Below, piece by piece: positions 1-7,669 of a stretch of 64,000 nucleotides of DNA; positions within the stretch are counted from its first letter, which is position 1, and each line of letters begins with the position of its first letter. This DNA is from Pseudarthrobacter oxydans (lineage in GTDB: Bacteria; Actinomycetota; Actinomycetes; Actinomycetales; Micrococcaceae): the NCBI RefSeq assembly GCF_034258515.1, contig NZ_CP139438.1, forward strand, positions 3,534,001-3,598,000, in the 5' to 3' direction. A model generated the notes under the pieces. The model worked only from the letters and a program-made list of their open reading frames with translations, was not told where the DNA came from and searched no databases. Position numbers and translations under genes: made by a program.

Positions 1-1
1 G

Positions 2-868
2 GATCTCTTCCATGAAGCTGTTGACGAGGACGTTCTGCGGTCACTGATGGCATCGGCCTCGCACGTGGTGACCGTCAGCGACTTCAATGCCGGCTTCCTG
101 CGGGCCATTGCGCCGGACTCCGCCGGCAAAGTGCGGCGCATCTACAACGGCCTCGAACTGGGACGGTTTCCCTACCTGCCGCCGTCCGCCCTGCATTCAC
201 CCCTGCGGATTGCGGCCGTGGGCCGCCTGGTGGAGAAAAAGGGCTTCCGGCACCTCATTGATGCAGTGGCTGCCCTGCAGGCCGCGGGGGTCAGCACCGT
301 GACGCGGATCGCGGGCGGCGGAGAACTGGAGGAAGACCTGGCAGGCCGGATTGCGCGGCTCGGGCTTGAACGCAGCGTGGAACTGCTGGGACCCCGCACG
401 CAGAACGAGGTGATCGAGCTGCTGCGGTGGGCCGATGTGTTCGTGGCGCCCTGTGTTGTGGGTGCTGACGGCAACACCGACGGGCTTCCCACCGTACTGC
501 TCGAAGCCATGGCTTTGGGGGTCCCGGTGGTGGCCAGCGCCGTCACCGGCATCCCCGAGGTGGTGGGGCACGACGACGGCGGGAGACAGACCGGTATTCT
601 TACGGTCCCGGGCAGCACCGGCGAGCTCGTCGCCGCCTTGCAGGAGGTCACCCGGCCGGGTTTCGACCGGATCGGCATGGCTGGCGCCGCCAGGAGGCTC
701 GTGGAACGGAACTTCGATGCGGCCATCCAGTCAGCGGCCCTGAGGGATCTGCAGTACCAGAGCACCGCTGTCCATTCCAGGTCTCAGCCCGGGCGGGCCA
801 CCCCTGTGGACTTCGCACCAGCTGATGCGGCCCTGAGCCCTGTCCTGACACAATCCGCAGGCCGCTGA
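2..868 (+). CDS. GT4-family glycosyltransferase, 5' end outside window
   Basis: The frame is open to the left edge, so the protein is truncated at its N-terminus; 288 residues are visible. The visible part is the C-terminal half of a GT-B glycosyltransferase of family GT4. It has the conserved entry VGRLVEKKGF of the second Rossmann domain, then GGGELEEDL, and a donor-binding region ending LPTVLLEAMALGVPVVAS, which carries the EX7E-type motif. GT4 enzymes transfer sugar from a nucleotide sugar to a lipid or glycan acceptor at the cytoplasmic membrane face. The last ~40 residues are low-complexity and probably disordered. It starts a plus-strand run: the next gene begins 3 bp downstream, so the two are very likely co-transcribed. 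Donor and acceptor cannot be read from the sequence. Confidence 0.9.
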   Translation, partial: DLFHEAVDEDVLRSLMASASHVVTVSDFNAGFLRAIAPDSAGKVRRIYNGLELGRFPYLPPSALHSPLRIAAVGRLVEKKGFRHLIDAVAALQAAGVSTVTRIAGGGELEEDLAGRIARLGLERSVELLGPRTQNEVIELLRWADVFVAPCVVGADGNTDGLPTVLLEAMALGVPVVASAVTGIPEVVGHDDGGRQTGILTVPGSTGELVAALQEVTRPGFDRIGMAGAARRLVERNFDAAIQSAALRDLQYQSTAVHSRSQPGRATPVDFAPADAALSPVLTQSAGR

Positions 869-871
869 GCA

Positions 872-2041
872 ATGGCCGGCGGGGTATCAGCTGGGGTGGC
901 GGCAATGGCTGGAAGACGGGTGGCTTATCTTTCCGTCGATCCCGGCGTTCCTGTGTTCGGGAGCAAAGGCGCGTCCGTCCACGTCCAGGAAATTGTCCGC
1001 AGCTGGCGCAACCGCGGGGCCGAGGTGACGATCTACTGCACACGGAGCGGGACGGACGTTCCTCCCGACCTGGCAGACGTCCCTGTCGTGGTGCACCCCA
1101 TCAAGGCCGCCACAGGCGGGAATCGTGAGCGGGCACAGGTGCGGGCTGCGGAAAGCCTTGCTGCGCAGGTGATTCGGGATGGCGCCGATGCCGTCTACGA
1201 GCGCTACTCCCTGTTCAGCGACGCACTCCAGCGCGTCACGGAGGCATTGCGGATTCCCGGCTTCCTGGAGGTCAACGCACCGCTCATTGACGAACAGCGC
1301 AAGTACCGGGAGATCCACGACGAGGAAGCAGCCCTTGACTGCCTGCGCGGCCAGGTCCGGGCCGCCAGCACGGTTGCCTGCGTTTCGGCACCCGTCCGTG
1401 ACTGGGTGCTGGACCGTACCGGCCCTGGCGCGCGGCACGTGATCGTCACCCCGAACGGTGTGAACGGCCACCGCATCAGGCCGTCACCCGAGACCGCGGG
1501 CAGGCCGGTTGTGGTGTTTGTCGGGACACTGAAGCCATGGCACGGTGTGCGGACGCTGCTGGAAGCCCAGGCTGCTGCCTCACGCGTTTGGGCACTGAAG
1601 ATCGTAGGCGACGGACCCGAGGGGCCAGCGCTGCGCGCCCTCGCTGCGGATCTGGAGCTGGACGTCGAGTTCACCGGTGCTGTTCCGCCGGACGATATCC
1701 CCGCCGCCCTGGCCGGCTGTGCAATCGGGGTGGCCCCCTATCCTGCCCTGGACGATGACGCGGAACACTACTTTTCTCCTTTGAAGATCTACGAGTACTG
1801 CGCGGCCGGCCTTCCGGTCGTGGCCTCACGGGTGGGCCAGGTTCCCGGAATCATCGAGCACGGGGTCACCGGCCTGCTCGTGGATCCTTCCAATGCCGGC
1901 CGGCTGGCAGGTGCCATCGATTCCCTCGTTGCGGCTCCAGGCACCCGGGCTGCGATGTCGGCAGCCGCCCGGCGCGTTGTCCTGGAGCGGCACAGCTGGG
2001 ACAGTGTGCTGGCGCGCATCACAGAAGGCGCAGCCCTGTGA
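872..2041 (+). CDS. GT4-family glycosyltransferase
   Basis: The 389-residue protein is a second GT-B glycosyltransferase. The N-terminal acceptor domain has VFGSKGASVHVQEIVRSWR, a glycine-rich entry typical of GT4. The C-terminal donor domain has VVFVGTLKPWHGV, then EYCAAGLPVVASRVGQVPGI, matching the conserved E...GxPVVA motif. An in-frame ATG at 905 (MAGRRVAYLS) sits directly before the first beta strand and is a plausible alternative start giving 378 residues. The gene starts 3 bp after the preceding glycosyltransferase and its stop overlaps the GTG start of the ABC transporter by 4 bases (GTGA), which suggests translational coupling. The two GT4 proteins are distinct, so two successive sugar additions are plausible (inference). 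Confidence 0.93.
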   Translation: MAGGVSAGVAAMAGRRVAYLSVDPGVPVFGSKGASVHVQEIVRSWRNRGAEVTIYCTRSGTDVPPDLADVPVVVHPIKAATGGNRERAQVRAAESLAAQVIRDGADAVYERYSLFSDALQRVTEALRIPGFLEVNAPLIDEQRKYREIHDEEAALDCLRGQVRAASTVACVSAPVRDWVLDRTGPGARHVIVTPNGVNGHRIRPSPETAGRPVVVFVGTLKPWHGVRTLLEAQAAASRVWALKIVGDGPEGPALRALAADLELDVEFTGAVPPDDIPAALAGCAIGVAPYPALDDDAEHYFSPLKIYEYCAAGLPVVASRVGQVPGIIEHGVTGLLVDPSNAGRLAGAIDSLVAAPGTRAAMSAAARRVVLERHSWDSVLARITEGAAL

Positions 2042-3849
2042 GCAGACCGCGGGAACGGCCATTGCGGCGCACGCTCGCCATGGTGCGTCCCCACCTTGCC
2101 GGGCACAAGTGGTTGATGGCGGGAGGTGTGACGGCGCTGCTCTTCGAGGTGGCCTTCCGGATTCTGGAACCTTGGCCGGTGAAATTTGTGGTGGACGCGG
2201 TCACCCGGAGCCTTGGTGCGGACCTTGGCGGTCCCGGGCCTGCGGCAGGTCCGGGTCTTCTCCTCGCCTGCGGGGCTGCGGTGCTGCTGATCACGGTATT
2301 GCGCGCACTCAGCAATTTCCTGGCCACTGTGGCGTTTGCCTTGGCCGGTTCACGCGTCGCCACGGAGCTGAGGGCACGCGTTTTCGACCATGTCCAGTCC
2401 CTCTCTGCCCGCTACCACGCGACATCACGGACCGGTGACACGGTGCAGCGGCTCGTGGGCGACGTGGGCCGGCTCCAGGAAGTTGCCGTCAGCGCCGGCC
2501 TGCCCCTGCTGGCGAACTGCATCACGCTCGTGGCGATGGCCGGGGTCATGTTCTGGCTGGACCCGCTGCTGGCTCTCACCGTGCTCGCCGCCTGTGCAGC
2601 ATTCGTGGCCGTCTCCAGGAGGAGCACGGGAAGAATAACGACGGCGGCCCGCCGCACCCGCAAGGGTGAAAGCTCACTCGCCAATACCGCGCAGGAGAGC
2701 CTGGGAGCCATCCGTGTCGTCCAGGCGTACGGTTTGGAAAGCGCGCTCGCAGTCCGCTTCAAAGGCAGCAACGCCAGGACGCTGAAGGACGGGGTGCAGT
2801 CCCGGCGCCTTGCCGCCGCACTGGAGCGCCGAACCGATGTCATAGTCGGCCTGGCGGGCGCGGTGGTCTTGACGGTCGGGGGCTGGCGCGTGACTCAAGG
2901 CGCCATGACTCCGGGGGACCTGGTGTTGTTCCTCATGTACCTCAAGACGGCGATGAAGCCCCTGCGGGACCTGGCAAAATATACCGGGCGCATAGCCCGC
3001 GCCGCGGCATCCGGGGAGCGGGTGGCTGAACTCCTCGAGGAACACGTGGAGATCACCGATGCACCCGGCGCCACTCCCCTTGGCACAGTGCGCGGAGCGA
3101 TTGAATTCCGGGGAGTTACCGCCGCCTACATCGCTGGCCGGCCAGTGCTGCGCGGGGTGGACCTCACCATCCCGGCGGGTCGCAAGACCGCCATCATCGG
3201 ACCATCCGGATCCGGGAAGTCCACGCTCGTGTCCCTGCTGGCGCGCATGCTCGACCCGGTGGAGGGTTCGGTGCGGATCGACGGGCGGGACCTCAGGGAC
3301 GCCACGTTGGGTTCGGTCCGCTCGGCCCTGGGTGTCGTCCTGCAGGAGGCGGTGCTGTTCGCAGGAACCATAAGGGAAAATATCCGCTACGGCCGGCTGG
3401 ACGCCTCTGACCGCGAGGTGGAGCAGGCGGCCCGCCTCGCCCATGCCCACGGGTTCATCGCAGCGTTGCCGGAAGGCTACGACACCGTGGTCGGCGAGCG
3501 GGGCGGCACTCTTTCGGGCGGCCAGCGGCAGCGCCTGTCAATTGCACGGGCCCTGCTCCGGGATTCACCGGTGGTGGTTCTCGATGAGGTGACCACCGGA
3601 CTGGACCAGGCATCCCGTGCCGAGGTGATGGCGGGCCTGGACACCTTGATCAGGGGGCGCACCACGGTGTGGATCACCCATGAGGCCTCGGTGGCCCTGG
3701 CCTGTGACAGGGTGGTCTGGCTGCAGGACGGGCAGGTTCTGCTGGACGGGCCGCCCGATGAGCTGGTCGGCTATCCGCTGTTCGCCTCCTGGCTCGCGCA
3801 GCAGCTCGCAGCCGCCCGCGAGGCCCCGGCAAGGACGGAGACAGCATGA
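2038..3849 (+). CDS. ABC exporter half-transporter (membrane and ATPase domains fused)
   Basis: The 603-residue protein has the exporter layout: an N-terminal six-helix membrane domain (about residues 20-320) and a C-terminal nucleotide-binding domain. Walker A GPSGSGKST lies near residue 388, the signature LSGGQRQRLS near 491, and Walker B VVVLDE near 515. The D-loop region reads TTGLD where many homologues have ATSALD. As a half-transporter it should work as a homodimer at the cytoplasmic membrane. It starts with GTG in a 4-base overlap with the upstream glycosyltransferase and ends in a 4-base overlap with the next gene, so it belongs to the same transcript. The context suggests it exports or flips a glycosylated product made by the two GT4 enzymes. 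An unrelated small-molecule exporter cannot be excluded. Confidence 0.94.
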   Translation: MSRPRERPLRRTLAMVRPHLAGHKWLMAGGVTALLFEVAFRILEPWPVKFVVDAVTRSLGADLGGPGPAAGPGLLLACGAAVLLITVLRALSNFLATVAFALAGSRVATELRARVFDHVQSLSARYHATSRTGDTVQRLVGDVGRLQEVAVSAGLPLLANCITLVAMAGVMFWLDPLLALTVLAACAAFVAVSRRSTGRITTAARRTRKGESSLANTAQESLGAIRVVQAYGLESALAVRFKGSNARTLKDGVQSRRLAAALERRTDVIVGLAGAVVLTVGGWRVTQGAMTPGDLVLFLMYLKTAMKPLRDLAKYTGRIARAAASGERVAELLEEHVEITDAPGATPLGTVRGAIEFRGVTAAYIAGRPVLRGVDLTIPAGRKTAIIGPSGSGKSTLVSLLARMLDPVEGSVRIDGRDLRDATLGSVRSALGVVLQEAVLFAGTIRENIRYGRLDASDREVEQAARLAHAHGFIAALPEGYDTVVGERGGTLSGGQRQRLSIARALLRDSPVVVLDEVTTGLDQASRAEVMAGLDTLIRGRTTVWITHEASVALACDRVVWLQDGQVLLDGPPDELVGYPLFASWLAQQLAAAREAPARTETA

Positions 3850-5087
3850 GCAACAGAGGGACTTTCCCCGGCACCGCTGCCGGGCCTGCCGGGCCTCCCG
3901 TGGACAAGGGCCTGCCCGTTCTCGACCTCTTCTTCGATGCCTCCCGCCTGAGCCACGCCTTGGGACGGCCGGCCCGGGCGGACCGCATGCGGCATAAGCC
4001 GGGCGTCTCGGCGGTGGCGCGGCTCCAGGACGGGCAGGACACGCCGCAATGGATTGCCGCGTACCACCCGTCCGCCGTCGAGAAGGCCGAAAAGATCCTG
4101 CACCGAAGCAGGCAATGGTCCTCCGGGGCCTCCCGCGTGGTGCAGATAGGAATGCCAGGCTTTCCGGGGTACCAGGTGCTTACGGGGCCCCTGCAGATGG
4201 ACGGGAAGCTGCACAAACCCCTGGCCCGCTTCACCCGTTCCGGCTTACCCGGCGGCATGGCCGGGAGCCGGATCCTGAACTACAACCCGTTTCGGCGAGT
4301 CGTATTCACGGTGGGGACTGATACGGGGGAGCTCGTCTGCAAGGCCACGTCCACGCCTTTCCCCGGAACGGCAGCCCTGCTGGTCCGGCTGGGCGGCGCC
4401 GGCGTCCCGGTGGTGCCGGAATGCCTCCCGGAGGCCCTGCCCCCGGGCATTCCCCGCTCGCGGAGCCTTCGCTACTACCCGTGGTTCGGCATGGGCCACC
4501 TCGGCTCCCCCGGAGAGAGCACGGCGACGCGGCTCACTGAACTGACCCATGAAACCGGAAGGGCACTGGCACGGCTTCACTCGCTGGGACCGCTGCCGGG
4601 GGCACAGGCCATGCAGGGCAGCCCGGCGTCGAGGCTTTCCGCCACGGTGCGGCACCTTGCGAGGCTTGTCCCGGCACTGGCCGCCCGGCTGGACAGGATT
4701 CACAGAAGACTGCAACCGGTGGTGGACGTCAACTCTGGCCAAACCCTCATCCACGGTGACTTCTCCGCGGACCAGGTGCTCGTGGACGGGACCCGGATCC
4801 GCCTGATCGACTTTGACCGATGCTCCCACGGCCGTGGAGCATCGGACCTGGGGAGCTTCGCGGCCGTTGAACTCCTTGCTGCGGGTGCCGGTGCGGGCAG
4901 GCCGTCCCTCACTGCGGCCCTGCTGGAGGGTTACCGGTCAACGGACCAGCCGGTCAGCGACGCCGAGGTGGTTGCCTGGACAGCCTTCCACCTGCTGGGC
5001 AGGCTGCATGAGCCGTTCCGAAACTGCAGGGACCACTGGCATCAGGAAATGGCAGACCGGCTGGCAACAATAGAGCAGATCCTGTGA
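3846..5087 (+). CDS. APH-fold phosphotransferase, first of a pair
   Basis: The 413-residue protein has the catalytic loop of the aminoglycoside/choline kinase-like superfamily near residue 302: HGDFSADQ, followed by LIDFDR near 319. The canonical loop is HxDxxxxN; here the metal-binding Asn position is Gln. The first ~120 residues do not resemble the usual N-lobe, but a basic/aromatic stretch (ILNYNPFRRVVF) marks its start near 140. The ATG start overlaps the ABC transporter stop by 4 bases and the stop overlaps the next gene by 4 bases. The family phosphorylates hydroxyls of sugars, choline or antibiotics. Within a glycosyltransferase/exporter operon, a sugar or glycolipid kinase is more likely than a resistance enzyme. 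The substrate is unknown. Confidence 0.85.
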   Translation: MSNRGTFPGTAAGPAGPPVDKGLPVLDLFFDASRLSHALGRPARADRMRHKPGVSAVARLQDGQDTPQWIAAYHPSAVEKAEKILHRSRQWSSGASRVVQIGMPGFPGYQVLTGPLQMDGKLHKPLARFTRSGLPGGMAGSRILNYNPFRRVVFTVGTDTGELVCKATSTPFPGTAALLVRLGGAGVPVVPECLPEALPPGIPRSRSLRYYPWFGMGHLGSPGESTATRLTELTHETGRALARLHSLGPLPGAQAMQGSPASRLSATVRHLARLVPALAARLDRIHRRLQPVVDVNSGQTLIHGDFSADQVLVDGTRIRLIDFDRCSHGRGASDLGSFAAVELLAAGAGAGRPSLTAALLEGYRSTDQPVSDAEVVAWTAFHLLGRLHEPFRNCRDHWHQEMADRLATIEQIL

Positions 5088-6229
5088 CGGGCCGGATCTC
5101 CTCCGCCCTGGCTGTGCTGCACGGGCCCGCGGTCCCGCGGGCCATGGGAACCGGCGTGACCGTCCGGAAGGTCTGGCCCGGTGCCAACGGCAGCCTGACA
5201 TTTGAGGCCAGGGAAACCGACACGGGACGCATCCGCGCCGGCAGCGTATCCGGTGATGGTTGCATCCGGGCCGCGCCGTACGGGTGTGACCCCGCCCTGG
5301 AAAGCCTCCGGGACGCTGCACGCGGCAGCCAATTGCTGATCCACCGATACGGGCGGCGGGCGGTGCTCCGGCACGTGCACCCGGACGGGCAGTCCACGTT
5401 CACCAAGGTGGTGCGCCAGGGCAAGGCCCCGGCACTGGCCCGAACGCACAGCCTCGCGGAAAAACTCCCGGAAACAACGGGTATCACCGTTCCCCGGCTC
5501 CTGCGGCAGGATTCGGGCAGCATTACGCTTTCCGCTGTTGCCGGCACGGACCTGCACCGCCTTGGCCGCGCCGCTGCTGCGGACATGCCCGGGACCGGCA
5601 GTGCCGCGCAGGCCGGCTGGGAAGCCGCTTGGCGGCTGTTCCCGGGGACGTGGCCGCACTTCGCCGAAGCGCCCCGAGGGGCACTGCCGTTCCATACAGC
5701 GGAAGATGAATGCCGGACGGTGGCGCAATGGGCTGGACACGCAGACGCACATGGCGCCCTCCAGGCTGCGGGCACGTCTCTTGGAGACGCCGTCGAAAGG
5801 GTGAACCTGATGCTGCTGGCCACGCCCGCGCAGGCTCCTGTCCTGTGCCACCGTGACCTTCACGACAAACAGATTCTCGTCGGCTCCCGGGAAGGGGGCC
5901 TCGGGCTGATCGACTTCGACACGCTCTCCACGGCAGAACCCGCACTGGACCTTGGAAACCTGCTGGCACATGTGGAGTTCCGGTACTGGCAGGGGCTGCT
6001 CCTTCGGGCCGCTGCAACCCACGCTGAAGGGCGGATACTTGAGGCCGCGGACAGCCTGTGCGTGGACCCGGCCCGGCTGCAGGCCTACCGCGTGGCTGCC
6101 GCCGTCAGGATTGCCTGCGTCTACGCGTTCCGGCCCCCGTACCGGCCCCTCGCCCATGACTGGTTTGCGCACATTTTGGGAAGGCTTGGGCAGCGGGGCG
6201 GGCATTCCCGGCTGGCGGACTTCGCCTAG
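5084..6229 (+). CDS. APH-fold phosphotransferase, second of a pair
   Basis: The 381-residue protein is a second member of the APH-like kinase superfamily. Near residue 255 the catalytic loop reads CHRDLHDKQ, followed by LIDFDTLSTAEPALDLGNL. As in the neighbour, the position that is usually Asn in HxDxxxxN is Gln. The DFD motif (metal-binding Asp) is intact, so it need not be inactive. It starts with GTG overlapping the upstream kinase by 4 bases and ends in a shared CTAG with the convergent UDP-glucose dehydrogenase. It is clearly distinct in sequence from its neighbour, so the pair could act on different substrates or as a heterodimer (inference). Confidence 0.85.
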   Translation: MTGRISSALAVLHGPAVPRAMGTGVTVRKVWPGANGSLTFEARETDTGRIRAGSVSGDGCIRAAPYGCDPALESLRDAARGSQLLIHRYGRRAVLRHVHPDGQSTFTKVVRQGKAPALARTHSLAEKLPETTGITVPRLLRQDSGSITLSAVAGTDLHRLGRAAAADMPGTGSAAQAGWEAAWRLFPGTWPHFAEAPRGALPFHTAEDECRTVAQWAGHADAHGALQAAGTSLGDAVERVNLMLLATPAQAPVLCHRDLHDKQILVGSREGGLGLIDFDTLSTAEPALDLGNLLAHVEFRYWQGLLLRAAATHAEGRILEAADSLCVDPARLQAYRVAAAVRIACVYAFRPPYRPLAHDWFAHILGRLGQRGGHSRLADFA

Positions 6230-7599
6230 ACGGTGGCCGGCACGGCTGCAGGGAGTCCGGGCCGTCCGAGAGCCCGATAGGTCCAGCCCGCTGCGCGCCA
6301 GGCATCTGCGTCAAGGCAGCTGCGCCCGTCTACCACCGCCATGCCCGAGACCAGCCCGGCCAGCCAGGTTGGATCCAGGGACCGGTATTCGTCCCAGTCA
6401 GTCAGGACCAGCACGGCATGCGAGCCCTGGACTGCCTCCTCCACGGTCTCCACGCAGTTCAGCGCCGGCAGAATCAGCGCCGCGTTACGGACCGCCTGGG
6501 GATCGGTCGCCGTCACGATCGCACCCTTGTCCTGCAGTTCTGCAGCGACGCTGAGGGCGGGCGACTCCCTGACGTCGTCGGACTGGGGCTTGAACGCCAG
6601 GCCAAGGACAGCCACCCGTTGACCCGCAAGCGAACCGCCGCACACCTCACTGGCGAGGTCCACCATCCTGGAGCGGCGGCCCGCGTTGATGGCATCAACC
6701 TCCCGCAGGAGCGCCTGAGCCTGGCTGGCGCCCAGTTCCCCGGCACGGGCCATGAATGCCCGGATATCCTTCGGGAGACAGCCGCCACCGAACCCCAGGC
6801 CCGCGTTGAGGAAGCTCCGGCCGATCCGGGCGTCGTAGCCAATGGCGTCCGCCAGCATGGCAACGTCCGCCCCGGCAGCCTCACAGACATCGGAAATCGC
6901 GTTAATGAAGGAGATCTTGGTGGCCAGGAAGGCATTCGCCGAGACCTTGACCATCTCCGCCGTCTCATAATCCATGACCAGGCGGGGGCACCCGTCCGCC
7001 AAAAGCTGCCGGTACACCTCGTCCAGCACACGCTGGGGATGGGGCACCTGCCCGTCCGCGGCCCCCAGGCCGTCGCAGCCCGCAGGGCCGGGCAGGCCGT
7101 AAACCAGCCGATCCGGAGACAGCGTGTCCTGCACGGCGTGGCCCTCGCGGAGGAATTCGGGATTCCACACCAGCAGGGATCCGGCAGCTCCGGCGCTGAG
7201 TGTCGCGGCGATCTGCCGCGCCGTCCCTACAGGAACAGTGGACTTCCCAGCCACGACGTCGCCTGGCCTGAGATGCGGAATGAGCGCAGCAACAGCTGCA
7301 TGGACGTACCTGAGGTCAGCCGCATACCCGTTCGGCTGCTGCGGAGTTCCGACCGTGATGAAGTGGACGGCGCACCCTGCCGCGTCGGCGATGTTGGTGG
7401 AATAGTGCAAGGTGCCGGCCTCGGCGCCGGCGGCCAGGAGCTCCGGCAGGCCGGGTTCGAAGAAGGAAGGCCGGCCAGCGGCCAAAGCCTGCACCTTCCC
7501 GGCATCGACATCGATGCCCACGACGTCATGCCCGAGCCGGGCCAGCGCGGCCGAATGGACCGCACCGAGATAACCGCAGCCAATAACCGAAACCTTCAT
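6226..7599 (-). CDS. ugd: UDP-glucose 6-dehydrogenase
   Basis: The 457-residue protein belongs to the UDP-glucose/GDP-mannose dehydrogenase family, which oxidises a nucleotide sugar twice with NAD+ to a uronic acid; UDP-glucuronate is the likely product. The N-terminus has the Rossmann motif VIGCGYLGAVH. The central helix and active site contain FGGGCLPKD with the catalytic cysteine at residue 274, and the C-terminal domain has VLGLAFKPQSDDVRESPA. Length is close to the usual 430-460 residues. It converges on the phosphotransferase gene, with the two TAG stops sharing the same CTAG. UDP-glucuronate is a common donor for exopolysaccharides, which fits the glycosyltransferase operon opposite. 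GDP-mannose specificity is a less likely alternative. Confidence 0.92.
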   Translation of the reverse strand: MKVSVIGCGYLGAVHSAALARLGHDVVGIDVDAGKVQALAAGRPSFFEPGLPELLAAGAEAGTLHYSTNIADAAGCAVHFITVGTPQQPNGYAADLRYVHAAVAALIPHLRPGDVVAGKSTVPVGTARQIAATLSAGAAGSLLVWNPEFLREGHAVQDTLSPDRLVYGLPGPAGCDGLGAADGQVPHPQRVLDEVYRQLLADGCPRLVMDYETAEMVKVSANAFLATKISFINAISDVCEAAGADVAMLADAIGYDARIGRSFLNAGLGFGGGCLPKDIRAFMARAGELGASQAQALLREVDAINAGRRSRMVDLASEVCGGSLAGQRVAVLGLAFKPQSDDVRESPALSVAAELQDKGAIVTATDPQAVRNAALILPALNCVETVEEAVQGSHAVLVLTDWDEYRSLDPTWLAGLVSGMAVVDGRSCLDADAWRAAGWTYRALGRPGLPAAVPATV

Positions 7600-7669
7600 C
7601 GTGGCCTCCCCCCGGGGCGTCTGGCCCGGCGCAGGCCGGACCAGGAGTATTTTCCGCTACCCTACCTGT

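Noticed and set aside
3846..6229. Aminoglycoside-resistance kinases
   Set aside because: The APH fold is shared with sugar and lipid kinases; the operon context of glycosyltransferases and exporter argues for carbohydrate substrates.
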